Shown one piece after another: positions 10,106 to 22,370 of a DNA stretch of 64,000 bases; position 1 is the stretch's first letter; each line of letters opens with the position of its first letter. Position numbers and translations under genes: made by a program. Where the stretch lies: assembly GCA_964058845.1 (NCBI GenBank), contig CAXKVR010000046.1, positions 186,001 through 250,000 of the forward strand, given 5' to 3'. Source of the DNA: Carex sylvatica (Eukaryota > Streptophyta > Magnoliopsida > Poales > Cyperaceae). A model generated the notes under the pieces. It did no database searches, had not been told where the DNA came from, and worked only from the letters and a program-made list of their open reading frames with translations.

Positions 10106-12093
10106 ATATTCCTCATTCAAAAAGGAATATAAGTGTTATGACCCTATTACAAAAAAATTATTTACATCTAGAGACGTTATATTTTGTGAAGATGAGCCAT
10201 ATTTCAAATAAATGGAAATGAGTGAGACACCACATGCAAGTGACCAAATAAATTCGGAACCAATGGTACTATCTCATATAAATGACCAATTAGTTACACA
10301 AGATACCAACCAAGAGGTTGAGACAAGTGATGTTGAAGAAATAATAGAAAATATCGAAATCAATGATAATGAGGTAGAAAAAAGTCGAGAAGTTAGACGG
10401 TCCTTAAGAACACCAATACCGCCCACTAGACTTAGGGACTATGAGACCTATACGGTGCAACACCCTATACAAAAATTCATATCATATAAAAATATTTCTT
10501 CTTCTTATAATACATTTCTCACCTTCATTGAGAGAAACCTAGAACCAAATAACTACCAAGAAGCCGTAACCAATCCGGTATGGTGTAGTGTCATGAAAGA
10601 AAAACTAAGAGCTCTTGAAAAAAATGAGACTTGAAAAAATTGTACAATTACCAAAAAAACAAAAAAATCCATTGGTTGAAAATGGGTATACAAAATCAAA
10701 TATAATAGTGATGGTACTATAGAATGGTACAAGGCTAGATTAGTTGTCAAAGGGTACACTCAAACATATGAGATAGATTACAATGAAACCTTTGCCCCGA
10801 TAGCCAAAATGAATACCGTTAGAATTTTATTTTTCTATTGCGGTAGATAACAATTGGGATTTGTACCAAATGGATGTAAAAAATATCTTTCTTCAGGGAA
10901 CACTTGAAGAAGAGGTATATATGAACCTACCACCCGGCCATAAATTGGAAAACAATTATAATTTAGTTTGTAGGTTAAATAAATTAATTTATGGATTGAA
11001 GCAATCTCTACGGGCATGGTATGAAAAATTTAGCTCTTATTTAAATTCTTGCAAGTTTAAAATTTATAGTGCCAATCATCCCTTGTTTATTAAAAATGAT
11101 GGAAAAAATATAACTCTTGCACTAGTATATATAGATGATATTATAGTTACCGAAAATAGTATAGAAGAAATTAAAAAAAGTTAAAAGTCAATTAAAAAAA
11201 AATTTGACATCAAAGACCTTGGATATTTAAAATATTTTCTAGAAATAGAGGTAGCATATTCAAAATTGGGACATTTCATCTCCCAAAGAAAGTATACTTT
11301 AGACCTCTTGAAGAAAATCGGTAAATTAGGATGCAAACCAATTTATACCCCAATTGATAACCGGCATAAATTAAATAATGAGGATGGTGAACCAATTAAA
11401 GACATAAATCAATTTCAAAGGCTAGTCGGAAAATTAATTTATCTAACGGTCACCCGTCTAGATATTTCTTTTTCCATAAGCCAAATTAGTAAGTTCATGC
11501 ACTCGCCAAGAACTCCACACCTAGAGGCCATAAATAGAATTTTAAGGTACTTAAAGAAAAATTCTGGCAAGAAAATTTGGATGAAAAACAATAATTCTAA
11601 CATCATATGTGGCTATTCCGATACAGATTGGGCTCAAAGTTTCAATAGGAAATCCACTATCGATTTTTGCACATTTGTAGGCGGAAATTTAGTCACATGG
11701 AAAAGCAAGAGATAAAATGTTGTGGCACGATCTAGAGCGGAGACGGAATATCATGCCATGGTGTCAATCGCATGCGAATTAACTTGGATAAAACATCTAC
11801 TCAAAGAAATAGGCATTACTTGTGATCAACCAATGAAGATGTATTGCGATAATAACTCCGCAAGATATATTGCATCGAATCCGGTATTTCACGAGCGAAC
11901 CAAACATATAGAAGTGGATTGTCACTTCATTAGAGAAAAAGTTCAAGCAAAGAAAATAGAAACACCATATGTTAAAAGTGAAGATCAATTAGCAGATATC
12001 TTAACCAAAGGCTTGGACCCGAATCCATTCGAAAATATTTCAAGCAAGTTAGAATTGTACGATATTTACATTCCTAACTTGAGGGAGTGTTAG
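10106..12093 (+). pseudogene. copia integrase C-terminus, reverse transcriptase and RNase H, broken
   Basis: After the integrase tail ('YKCYDPITKK', near 10130) comes an Asp/Glu-rich linker (10212-10634). The reverse transcriptase follows in several frames: '[20 protein letters not shown]' (from about 10682), 'DLYQMDVKNIFLQG', 'YGLKQ', and the catalytic YIDDII near 11130, where copia elements usually have YVDD. RNase H includes 'GYSDTDWA' (near 11610) and 'CDNNSA' plus 'HERTKHIEVDCHF' (11850-11940). Frame changes near 10634 and 10840 and stops near 11184 and 11713 break the polyprotein. The last codons end at 12093, a few bases inside the 3' LTR. Confidence 0.9.
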
Positions 12094-12335
12094 AAATAAT
12101 GATTAATCTCAACCTTCCATTATTGATCAAGTGGATAGGATTGAATCTAGGAATATAGCATTAAATAGGATAGGTATACCAACGGTACACTGTACAGTAC
12201 CAAAGGTACAATAGAAAGAGCTGTTAGAATTCCTTAGTGTAAATAGCAAACAGGCCTCTGTAAGAATATACAATTTTTGAATGAAATATTATTTTCTCAT
12301 CATAATCTTTCCTCAGAAATTGCATAAATTCAACA
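12088..12335 (+). repeat. 3' LTR of the copia element
   Basis: Starts tgttag and ends ca, directly preceded by the polypurine tract and followed by the TSD ctgtg. The same length as the 5' LTR with about 6-7% mismatches counted by eye. Confidence 0.95.
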
Positions 12336-12340
12336 CTGTG

Positions 12341-14400
12341 TTTTCTTTTTTGTTTTTTTTTTGTTTTTTTTTATTTCTTTTTAGAATAAAAAGAAAAAAA
12401 ATACAATATTAGCACGAAGACTCGACATCTAGATATTTATGTTTTGCTTTTATTTTCAGCAGCCTATTTGTGTTGAAGGTAAGAAAAACTGAAGGCTCAA
12501 CGGCTATTAATTTGAGCATGAAAAATTGAAGGCTCACCACCTCACAATCGGAGCACGACACTACTGTCTCACTTCTTCTTTTTTTGAGACATGGACTAAT
12601 CTGTTTTTCTGTTTTTTATTTTGGTTAATTTTGTCAAAGAGTGTCCAATTGTACTGATATATGTACGGGTATGAGCAGATATGATATGTGTATTGGTATG
12701 CTCTAGTATATTGAATAGATTCGGATTGGAGCGGATCCAAACGAGGTGGTGCCATTCACATCAATACCTCACGGTGCTCACCTGATCCTCTTTTGTTTTC
12801 ATTTCAAGTATCTTTCTTGTGGGATCGCATTTCAATATGTCGTCACATCATGCCTTTTCAATTATATATTAATATACATTATAATCGACCGAGATTAAGA
12901 TGTGTGAACATTTGGATTTTCATACCAATGATCTTTGAGTGGTTTGGTTGGTGCATTTTATAAAATCACTTGTTTATACTCTAACGTAGATAGTCCTGGA
13001 GGCCACCATGGCATTTACTGGTTTGAACAAGGTCATCGATCTCCATTTCTTGGTGAATGGAGAGGAGAGGAGTATATCCTTTTAAGTTGTAATGTAGAGA
13101 AATTAATCAGAAATAAATTGAAATATGTAATAATTGGGCATGGGTTGGTTGGCTACTTGACTTTTTGTTGCTTAATGCGCAGCCGGATATACACCACTTA
13201 TATTTGTGGCATGCACTAGATATATATATATATATATCCGATCGATAGCTAGGTCTCCACCAAAAAATAACAAACCGGGACCCGGTACAATTATACATTG
13301 AATTAAATATCCTCAACTTAATTTTATCATATTCCCATTTCTTCCAAGGAAGTTCGTACTTCTCTCTGGCCCCATTCCTAGCTATTTCGTGCCAAGTAAG
13401 TTCGCTTGTTTGGAAGCAACACATGACAGAATTGACTTCCCTTTTCTTTTTCAACACGTACGCTCGCTCGTGTTAATAGCACACCTACTAAAGACTAAAA
13501 AGAACGATTCTTTTGGATAAGTTGTATGTATAAAAGGAGAAGTATATATAATTAGTTGAAATTAATACACGGTGTATTGCCAATTTTCTAAAATAATGTG
13601 TTAATCTTGGAGAAGAGTTTTGAACAAAATTGACACACACACACACACATATATATATGTGGCGGATTCTCATGATGACACAACAAAGTTTGTTATTAAC
13701 ACGACACTTTTAAATTTTCTTGATTTATGAACAATTTAGTTTCTCCTTAAACGTTCTCTTCTGATGTTTTTGTTCCATTCATTATTGTTGTTCCTTCTCT
13801 GTCTTAATTTTCTTTTCCTTAGATGCATAATTTTCATAATTAGTACATCCTTTTCGTTTAAAATGTTACTAATACTCATAAGATTTTTCTTAATTTTGTA
13901 TACTCGTAAGATTTTTTTTAATGTTACAGATTAAATGAGTTTGAGTTAGACGTAACTCGCTCGTTAGATAGATGTTACGATTTGATTTGATTTGATCCAT
14001 TGGATGAAAGGTTCGGATTGACAAATTTTTTTTAATTTAATATTCATACATTATTATCATTCTACAAATTGTTATGCTTGATCCTTTGTTTGATGGGCAT
14101 CATTATATTTTTTATTTAAATGCATGATAGTCACTCAAATAAAGTCCAACGAGCTAGCTCGTTGTTGGCTCAGTCCAATTATGAGTTAAAATTTTAGCTC
14201 GATTATTTTATTCTCAACTCACTTAACTCGCTCAGTTACTATAACAAGCCGATAATGAGCTAGCTCGTTGTCACCCCTACTCACTATGGACGAGAAAAGG
14301 TAGCTTTTGAAAAAAAAAAAAAGATTGAAGGAAGGTCAAAACTGTCAATTCTAAAGTTTAAATATCTCTGTGTTGATAACAAATTTATATTGTTAATATC
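12341..14400. other. Intergenic, no gene seen
   Basis: Begins with a T-rich run after the copia TSD. Short open frames at 12935-13219 (+) and 13107-13457 (-) overlap each other, have no recognised domain and lack a supported start, so I do not call them. A CA/TA dinucleotide run lies at about 13635-13660. Patches such as 'gagctagctcgttg' near 14150-14265 are repetitive in character. Confidence 0.5.
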
Positions 14401-14431
14401 ATCCATGTAGGTGGTGAGACTCAGTGCCACT

Positions 14432-15348
14432 GTATGGGTTCATAACAAAATTAAGGTGTTTATGTGGTTGGTTATGCAAGATAAAATTTTAACCAACGAA
14501 AATTTACTTAATAAAGGTTGACAGGGTGTTATTTCTTGTCCTTTTTGTGGTGCATTTGAAACCAATGATCACCTTTTGTAACTTGTCCTATAGCTAATTC
14601 TCTCGGGATATGGATTGCATCACATAATTCTTTTTTCTTTAATTGTACTTTAGTTTCTGATTTATGGCAACTAGATGCATGTATTCTCTTGAAAGACAGA
14701 TTACTCATTGAAATGATTAGGGCAGGGACTATTTGAGTAATTTAGTTAGCTAGAAATAAAGTTTGCTTCCAACATACAATAGTTCCATCTAGCTCTTCAT
14801 TAGGCCTTCACATTATTGCCTTAATATCTTTTTGGTGTAAAGTTAAATTAGATGATACTTTTTTAAATTAACTTTAATTTTACCTATGGATGTCTCATTC
14901 TTGAACTAGGAAGGTCTCATGATAATCAGCTGGATTCAAGTACCCAGAACAACCCGTTGAATTCAAAAAATACATATCCTGGTCGTGGTTTAGAAGGGTT
15001 TGATCTTTATGATTACCTTAGGATCCGAGCTGAAATGGTTGACATTGATACTGCTTTTGAATCTATCGGCAACCAAGGTGTTTTGGTACAGCTCTTTTCT
15101 ACTTCTGAATCTGCAGCTACTAGTTCCTCTTCTATTGACAGCTCGATTGACCCTGCTTAGTTTTTATGCTTTTATCTTACATTTTTAGCTCTAGTTTCTG
15201 GCATTTGTTGTATTAGCTATGCCTAGGCCATTCTGTTATGCTTCGTATTTTCTCTTATGTGATTACTTTTCATGCTGAACTATATCTATTTTGATGTAAG
15301 GTTTTTAATGAAGCAGGTGGTAATCCACTTTTTTCAAAAAAAAAAAAA
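14432..15348 (+). mobile_element. 5'-truncated LINE (non-LTR retrotransposon) 3' end
   Basis: Frame translation from 14432 gives WVHNKIKVFMWLVMQDKIL, a frame break, then 'CPFCGAFETNDHLL'. This is the C-x2-C...H zinc-binding reverse-transcriptase-associated domain (zf-RVT) found at the C-terminus of plant LINE polyproteins. About 900 bp of 3' sequence follow, including a terminal open frame (14957-15160, Ser-rich end), a T-rich 3' UTR and an A-run at 15336-15348. Truncation at the 5' end is usual for LINEs. The TSD could not be identified because the 5' boundary (somewhere in 14330-14430) is unclear. Confidence 0.75.
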
Positions 15349-15864
15349 ACTTTATTACATAGCTTATTTTAGATGGTTATTAATAATCATCCTACTTCAG
15401 CATTTTCTATGGATTCTGACATAGGTAATAAGTAATAACTAATGCATACAATGAGGTAGTGTAGTTGGTTTCAAAACACAAGAAAAAAGCACCATATTTG
15501 TTTCGTATTAATTATTTTAAATAAAATTCTCAAATTCAGATATGATTTAGCAAAACTTCAACATTAATTTGGACTCACAAATGGATGTATCTAGCAGAAA
15601 ACAACGGCACCTAATCCCCTTTGTTTTTGACGACATCAAGTATATACAAACCAAACTTTTATGTTTCGAAAGAAAAATTTGTTGAATTCAGAAATTCAAA
15701 TAAAATTTTAAAATTACAAAGCATCCCTAGATATTTTATTGAATGTATATTATTCCTCACCAAGTTAAGATATTTTTTGTAATTTTGTATTTCACGTCAC
15801 TGTATAAATCCAGTAAAAGAAGCGCTTAAGAGGATAGAAATAGTATTTATTCTGAGTATATTTG

Positions 15865-16150
15865 TTGTTTTCAAAATTTTAATGGTCGATCTGAACCGTT
15901 CAATATGATTTTCATATAAATATGTACTTACAGACCAAATTTTATATTTTTTAAAATTTATTTTATATTTTTTAAGATATGTAGAAAATCACTTGATGTA
16001 AAAATACTGGACCATCCAAAAATAATGATTTTCTATCTATTTTAAAAAATAGTAAAATGTATCAAATTTAATTTTAAAGTACATATTTATATAAAAATTA
16101 TGTTGAATGGTTCGACCGTTAAGATTTTGAAAATAAAAATATTAATTCGT
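15865..16150. mobile_element. Degraded hairpin MITE, same family as the element at 6440
   Basis: The left arm contains 'aatggtcgatctgaaccgtt', then 'cagaccaaattttatatttt'. The right arm carries their reverse complements ('gaatggttcgaccgttaag'). Arms are about 130 bp and diverged. It lies about 300 bp upstream of the BAHD promoter. Exact termini and TSD were not resolved. Confidence 0.65.
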
Positions 16151-16445
16151 ATTAAAGAACCAATCGTGTCATCAATAGTAGCATACACTCCCTCATTTAT
16201 TCTAGTTGACAAGGAGAAGTATTTTTAAAGGCTCAATGATGCCGCATAACCAATACACATAGCACGGATATTGATGCAAAGGAATCCAATTGATTTCTTT
16301 ACACTTTTCCTTTTTTTTTCCTTTTTTCTTTAGATCGTCTAAGGGATTCAATTATTGAAATTGTTATTAAATTCAAGTTGATCCTAACTTGAGATGACTA
16401 GGAAACCTTAAAAGGAAGTTCAACAAACCAAACACTAATCAACAC

Positions 16446-16453
16446 TATAAAAG
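16446..16453 (+). promoter_or_regulatory. TATA box of the BAHD acyltransferase gene
   Basis: tataaaag, about 95 bases upstream of the ATG at 16547, followed by C/A-rich sequence typical of a short plant 5' leader. Confidence 0.7.
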
Positions 16454-16546
16454 CCCCATTGACACCCCTTCCTCTCTCATCACAAACTGTCACACATCTC
16501 TTGATTAACAAATTAACCAAACCCCAACCCTTACAAGCCTGACACT

Positions 16547-18100
16547 ATGGCACCTAAAGCCACCGTGGACAGGCTTTCGCAAACCCTAGTCGCACCGGCC
16601 GGGCCGACACCCACCGGACCATTGCACCTCTCCTGGCTAGACCGGTACCCGACCCAAATGGCATTGATTGAATCATTGCACGTGTTCAAGCCGGTTCAAG
16701 GGATGCAAAAGGATCCGGTGAAGACCATAAAGCGCGCCTTAGCAGAGGCTTTGGTACACTACTACCCATTGGCCGGTCGTCTGGCTAAGTCGATTGACGG
16801 GGAATTGCAAGTGTCATGCGAAGGGCAAGGCGTGTGGTTTATCGAGGCGAACGCAAGCTGTGCCTTGGAGGATGTGGATTATTTGGAGTATCCATTGATG
16901 ATGTCAAAAGATGAGTTGTTGCCTCACCCAAGGCCTAAATTGGATCCATTTGAAGAAGATAAATTGATCCTTTTGGTTCAGGTAATGAAATTATTCTTTC
17001 TCATTGCTATGCATTGGGTAATGGGTATCTTTTTATTTAATTAATCCTGCGTTGTAAAGTAAAGAATTGGAGAGAAGAACTTAATTTGTTTTCTTCCTTG
17101 GGATATTTGTTGCATTTGGGAGCTCCATCCATATGAATTTTGAAACAAAATAGTTGTATGAATTGCAAGAATTTGCCTTGATAGAAACATTATTGGAGAG
17201 CCAAGAAATGCAATTGTGTAATAATCATATTAATGTGCCATATCTTTCTTCGGACAGGTGACACGATTTACATGTGGTGGGTTTGTGGTTGGTTTCCGGT
17301 TCTGCCATGCCGTAGCAGATGGGCCCGGCGCAGCACAGCTCATGACCGCTATAGGAGAAATCGCCAGGGGCCAAGACAAACCAACCATTCAGGCCGAGTG
17401 GCGCCGCGAGGTCATACCTAACCCTGTACACGCACCCATCGGTCATTTACCGAAACCAACAAACACCCATCTCCAATACCTGGCAATAGACATCTCAATC
17501 GATTATATTAACCATTTCAAGAACCAGTATATGGAGCAAACTGGCCAGCGATGCTCTGCTTTTGAGGTGTTGATTGCCAAGGCATGGCAGAGCAGGACTC
17601 GTGCAATCAATTTTGCACCCGGTTCGATCGTGCACCTTGCATTCGCCATGAATGCCCGGCCCTTGTTGCACCATAAACTCCCGGCCAGTGGCGGTTTTTA
17701 CGGGAATTGTTACTATATTATGAAGGTTTCGGCCGATAGCGAGAGGGTTACAAATTCGTCAATTGTGGAGATTGTGAAGATGATCAAGGACGGTAAGAAG
17801 AGGCTGCCACTTGAATTCGCAAAATGGGGCAAGGGAGACCTCAAGGTAGATCCTTATCAGATCACATCAGACTACAACACGTTGCTTGTTTCCGACTGGA
17901 CGAGGCTAGGGTTTGCCGAGGTGGACTACGGCTGGGGCCCACCAGCGCACGTGGTCCCTCTAACAAACTTAGATTACATCGCGACATGCATACTTGTCAA
18001 GCCATGGGCCCATAAGCCAGGTGCCCGCTTGATCACGCAATGCGTGACCGCCGAGAGTGTCACCGGCTTCCATGAAGGCCTGATGGCCTTGGACAGTTAG
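16547..18100 (+). CDS. BAHD-family acyltransferase
   Basis: The product is a 425-residue cytosolic-type enzyme that would transfer an acyl group from a CoA thioester to an alcohol or amine. Exons are 16547-16981 and 17258-18100; the 276-bp intron has GT-AG borders and a phase-0 junction after Gln145. The intron lies at a position common in the family. The catalytic HxxxD motif is HAVAD (residues 162-166) and the structural DFGWG motif is DYGWG (368-372). Family length is about 420-460 residues, so the gene looks complete and intact. The N-terminal '[20 protein letters not shown]' and the '[20 protein letters not shown]' region resemble the subgroup holding monolignol p-coumaroyl transferase-like and taxoid acyltransferase-like enzymes, so the acceptor is inferred only at that level. 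A TATA box lies 95 bases upstream and an aataaa signal at 18202. Confidence 0.93.
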
Positions 18101-18407
18101 ATAATTATATCTAATTTATTAATTTATTTTCTTTTTCTTTTTAATATTTCTTTTGGAGGTGTTCAATATTGAGGTGTGATAATGGTGGGCAAAAGTCCTT
18201 GAATAAAGAAAATGAAAAATAAGTATGACTTGATATATATATATATATTTTTTTTTGGGCTAGTTATTATAGGAGGAAATGTACATCTTTTGTAATCTGC
18301 CAGCTTGCAAGAGCCAGTCAGCTAGTTAGCGGTTGGCATTATTGCAGGCTTGTAATGGTTGTTAATGATTCCATTGTATTATATATATATATACACACAC
18401 ACACTCT

Positions 18408-18443
<36 letters not shown>

Positions 18444-19845
18444 TATATCTTTGTTTGTTATTATATTGTTTGATTATTCTTGGTGGGAGGCCACCATCTA
18501 CTATTCTTAGTCCCTTCTCAAGGGAAAGGGAAGGTATTTGCATGCGTCAATTGGCATATATAAACCGTACTAATGTTACATATAAACTACAATGAATACG
18601 ACAATTAATTAATTTTAACGGTATAGAAATAACAAAAATAATAAATTTAATTTTAATCAAAAGTACCAAATAAATGTAAGTTTGACTATGACTTGCAAGT
18701 TGAAATTCTCAAATGAAAATGAACAATTTGAGTAACTTTCAAGTCAAGTTTAGATATCATCAATAGCAATGAATATGCAATTGTTGCTACATATAGGAAT
18801 TAATTATGAACTCATAGCTAGAATGATAACAATTAGGTGATTATATATTTATTTTATTTATTTCTGTCAAGGAAATTATTAGATGAATAGAAATAGTAAC
18901 TGCCACGGAGTAGGAGACCAGAACTCCTTTGATCAGTGCACATGTGCTTTACTGGTATTAATGCATTTAATGGGTGGTAACTGGTAACTGGTAAGTGGTA
19001 ACCATGCGAGCTAGTTGAACTCTCCTAATCACTTTTTTTTTTCTTTTTTTAGGTCAATGAACACTGTAGGTCACTTTGGATTAGGTTCAGTTCTTCTGTG
19101 GTATTTTTCATGTGGTACTTGTGGTTGTGGCCTTGTGGGCATAGTATTTTTATTAGTTTCAAATTTTTAATTGACCACCTTAGGTATAAATAGAATTTCA
19201 GTGACCGCTTTAATCTTTTTTTTTTAATATAATCAGAATATTAAAATAAAGTCATCACATATTTCATAAAAATACACACATTATTAATATAAATTAATAC
19301 CATAACATTCCTCTAATAAATTTCTTATTTAAAAAATCACATATTTATTAATAAAATAATCACTGATTATTATCACGTATTAATCAACATAATTAATATA
19401 TTATAAATCACAATAAATGATGAAATACGGGTTGGCGTGATTGAGTAATTAGACTTAAAACTTACTGAATTTGTAATTATTATACTTTATAGTCTAATAT
19501 TATAGTAATATATGAGTCTCTAAAATGGATACTAATATTATAAAAGAAAATATGAGTCCGTACACTATAAATTATAGTAATTTAAATGTATATGTATTTA
19601 TATTCTATTTGTTTTCGCATTTTAACTATATTTGTATTTGTATCTGTCAGATACTTATAATATCTTATCTATTAATACTTTTCGTTTTAGTTTGAAAAGT
19701 TATTTGTATTCGTATTTATTTCCCTTCTAAATTTAAAACCTTATACGTAGATAAATATTCAAATCAATATAGAAACACATGTAAATAAATCCTATGAATT
19801 TGTTTTAATACAACGACTCTCGCACAAAACACTTAAAACTGTCAT
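18101..19845. other. BAHD 3' flank and intergenic DNA, no gene seen
   Basis: A possible polyadenylation signal aataaa at 18202-18207 serves the upstream gene. TA/CA dinucleotide runs lie at about 18380-18442. The rest is AT-rich and without coding potential. Confidence 0.5.
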
Positions 19846-19849
19846 ATAT

Positions 19850-20115
19850 ACTTATAGAAATTAAAACACTATAGATTTGGCAGATTTTCATATTTATTCA
19901 GGCTACATAGCCAATCTGCAGCTCATTTATGAGGGGCTGTAGATTGGTTTAGAGGTCCCCAAAAAACACAAAAAATGCACTATAATATTGAATATATTTA
20001 AGTTTTAGGGACTTCTAAGCCAATCTGTGACCTCCATAAATGGGCTGCAAATTGGTTGTGCAGCCCGGATAAATATGAAAATCTCCCAAATTTAGGGTGT
20101 TTTGATTTTTATTTT
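19850..20115. mobile_element. Hairpin MITE-like element
   Basis: The left arm 'atttggcagattttcata' with 'tttattcaggct' and 'agccaatctgcagc' is mirrored by the right arm 'gggctgcaaattggttgtgc', 'cccggataaatatgaaaa', 'tctcccaaat'. The inverted similarity extends outward by a further 15-20 bases ('aattaaaacac' against 'gtgttttgattt'). A loop of about 80 bases separates the arms. No coding sequence; the TSD was not resolved. Confidence 0.6.
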
Positions 20116-20284
20116 ATTTTATTATTATGGTATTTTAAAAAAATTCAGTATAGAAAGCGCATGTAAATTAATTTGCAGCCCGGATAAATATGAAAATATC
20201 TCAAATTTAGGGTGTTTTGATTTTGATTTTATTTTATTATTATAGTATTTTAAAAAAATTCGGTATAGAAAGCTTATGTAAATT
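20060..20284. repeat. Tandem direct duplication, 115-bp unit
   Basis: A unit starting 'gcagcccggataaatatgaa' occurs at 20060 and again at 20175. It includes 'tttagggtgttttgattt', a tttatttta stretch and 'ttc.gtatagaaagc..atg'. Only a few substitutions separate the copies. The duplicated block includes the right arm of the preceding hairpin, so it arose after that element inserted. Confidence 0.8.
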
Positions 20285-20787
20285 CCTCACCAACCCACAT
20301 GGAATTACACAAGTGTGCGCCACAAAATATCTGTTGCTTATGGCCATGCTTAGTCGCAAGTCGCAACATAACATACCAACGAAAACCGGAAAAGGTTTGA
20401 ATTTTTTTTGTTTTTGGTAATGAGAAAAGGTTAAATTTTGGTTGAAGCGATGTTAGAAGAAGAGATGAGGTCTGATTGATGGAAGAAAGGCCAACAACCT
20501 GAGAAGGACAAGGAGCTTCAACGGTCACGGTCAGACCGGATCAAATCGGGTCGGGTCCGATAAAAAGCATAGAAAGTCGGAAACATTTGACGGGTAGAGC
20601 AAAAATGATTTATTAGTACTTGATGTGTGATGTTAACCATTTTTAACCATTTTTATGCTGTGTATTATGTAACCATGTTAAGTTTATACTGATTGACAAA
20701 AAATGAGAATGAGACCAATATATAGACATATATATTCTACAATAACTACAATATTATAAATTAAGTTCCTCTCCTCACACATCATGC

Positions 20788-20975
20788 GGCCATTTTTATT
20801 AATACCCAAAAAATAAAACGAAATTTTAAAAATAACCTTGAATAATTTTTTTTTTTTAAAATAACCCAACCGTCTAGTTTTGGGGCGGCCCAAAATGCAA
20901 GCGAACTGCCTGGGCCTGGAGCGGGTCACGGGGAGAGGAAACCGCCCCAGGACCGGGTGGTCCACTATGCATTCA
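20788..20975 (+). repeat. MULE-A left terminal inverted repeat (PMD side)
   Basis: About 190 bp. An AT-rich outer third ('aaattttaaaaataacctt', T-run) is followed by a GC-rich inner part with 'gggcggcccaaaatgcaagc' and 'gggtcacggggagaggaaac'. It matches the right repeat closely in reverse complement. Confidence 0.9.
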
Positions 20976-20999
20976 AAACCCGTGAACCCCATCCCCATC

Positions 21000-21240
21000 T
21001 CTCCCTTCTCTGTCTCCCCTCCGCACCAGAAGAAGAAAAAGGAAAAAAAAAAACGGCGGCCGCCCCTGCCCCCGCCTCCGCCGCCGGTACTCCGTCCTTG
21101 TCTCCGCCGCTGCTGCGTCACACCTCTCCTCTCTCTCGCTCGCTCACTCTCTCTCTCGCTCGCACCTCCCCGCCCGCGAATCACCGCGAATCCGCACCTC
21201 TCCGCAGTCTACCTCACTGCAATTGCTCCATTTCTCTCGG
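21000..21240 (+). promoter_or_regulatory. Leader exon of the MULE-A PMD gene
   Basis: C/T-rich, GC-rich sequence just inside the TIR ends in a strong donor, cgg|gtaagt at 21241. The matching acceptor is 'aatgtag' ending at 22960, one base before the ATG. This implies a 1.7-kb 5'-UTR intron (21241-22960) containing cggttcgattcg-type tandem repeats (about 21250-21560) and an AT-rich 31-bp tandem repeat (about 22235-22370). The open frames across the leader are low-complexity. The transcription start is inferred, not seen. Confidence 0.6.
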
Positions 21241-22234
21241 GTAAGTTTTCGATTCGATTGAATGCGATTAAGTTGTGTAATTGTTGAAATCGAATTGATT
21301 CGGTTGATTCGGTTCGATTCGATTCAAATCGATTCGGTTAAAATCGATTCGGTTCGATTGGATTGTGATGAAATTGTGTAATTGTTGAAATCGAATTGAT
21401 TCGGTTGATTCGGTTCGATTCAATTCGATTCAAATCAATTCGGTTCGATTCGATTGTGATGAAATTGTGTAATTGTTGAATTCTATTCGATTGTGTAATT
21501 TATGCAAATGTAATTAAGTTGTGTAATTGTTGAATTCGATTCGATTATGAATTGTTAGAATTGGTATAATGTCACGAATTGTGGGAATTGCGGGATTAAA
21601 TTTTGAAATTATAATTGCAGTAATTATGTTTTTTTTTTTGAAATTATAAATGCTATTAAATTATGTAAATGCTATTAAATTGCGGGATTAAATTTTGAAA
21701 TTATAAATGCTATTAAATTATATATTTTTTTTCTTTGAGGTAAAAACGGTAATTCTTCCATGCAAAATTTAGTGAAACGTCAAATCTTATCAAGGAAAAA
21801 AATTCCAACTAATTTGCGGAAATGATGTATTTTTTTTTTAAAATTATAAATGCTATTAAATTGCGAGAATTGTGGGATTAAATTTTGAAATTATAAATGC
21901 TATTAAATTATGTATTTTTTTCTTTGAGGTAAAAACGGTAATTCTTCCATGCAAAATTTAGTGAAACGTCAAATCTTATCAAGTTACGAGGTGTGTCGTA
22001 CTTCAAATGAAAATATATATTGTGTGATCATATAAAATATGTCATTTAGTATATAAGTTATGTATTTTTTATTTTTTTGAGAAAAGATCGTAGGTAGATA
22101 AGTTATGTATTTGACTACATTAAAGAGTTACATATTTGATTACATCAATAGATAAAATTGAATATTTAGAGGGGATTGAGAATAAAATAATAAATAATTG
22201 TAATATTTAAAAAAAAATTACACAATTTTGTTTG

Positions 22235-22370
22235 CATATATAATATGTTATAATATATTACAATTTTTTTGTTATAATATATTATAATTTTATTGTTATA
22301 ATATATTAGAATTTTATTGTTATAATATATTATAGTTTTATTGTTATAATATATTATAGTTTTGGTGATG
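22235..22370. repeat. Tandem repeat of about 31 bp inside MULE-A
   Basis: Four to five copies of 'attgttataatatattata' plus a short T-rich spacer, within the inferred 5'-UTR intron of the PMD gene. The ORF covering it on the minus strand (Tyr/Asn/Lys repeats) is a by-product. Confidence 0.85.

Larger units (their letters stand above)
7635..12335 (+). mobile_element. Ty1/copia LTR retrotransposon, degenerate, 4.7 kb
   Basis: Two 248-bp LTRs (7635-7882, 12088-12335) enclose a broken gag-pol region in the copia order: gag, protease, integrase, reverse transcriptase, RNase H. A perfect 5-bp TSD ctgtg sits at 7630-7634 and 12336-12340. The primer binding site tggtatcagagc (7883-7894) directly follows the 5' LTR and matches the 3' end of initiator methionine tRNA. 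A purine-rich tract (cttgagggag) directly precedes the 3' LTR. Stops, frameshifts and loss of the integrase core make it non-autonomous. Confidence 0.95.

Noticed and set aside
13107..13457. 116-codon minus-strand ORF
   Set aside because: It begins without a supported start, overlaps an opposing ORF, has no recognised motif and spans a TA dinucleotide run.
17225..18015. Additional ORFs overlapping the BAHD second exon
   Set aside because: Out-of-frame shadows of the BAHD coding sequence, with no domain and no independent signals.
20684..21287. Overlapping ORFs of 95-166 codons near the MULE-A left end
   Set aside because: Low-complexity Pro/Arg/Ser translations of the C/T-rich PMD leader and TIR; frames on both strands are open for compositional reasons.
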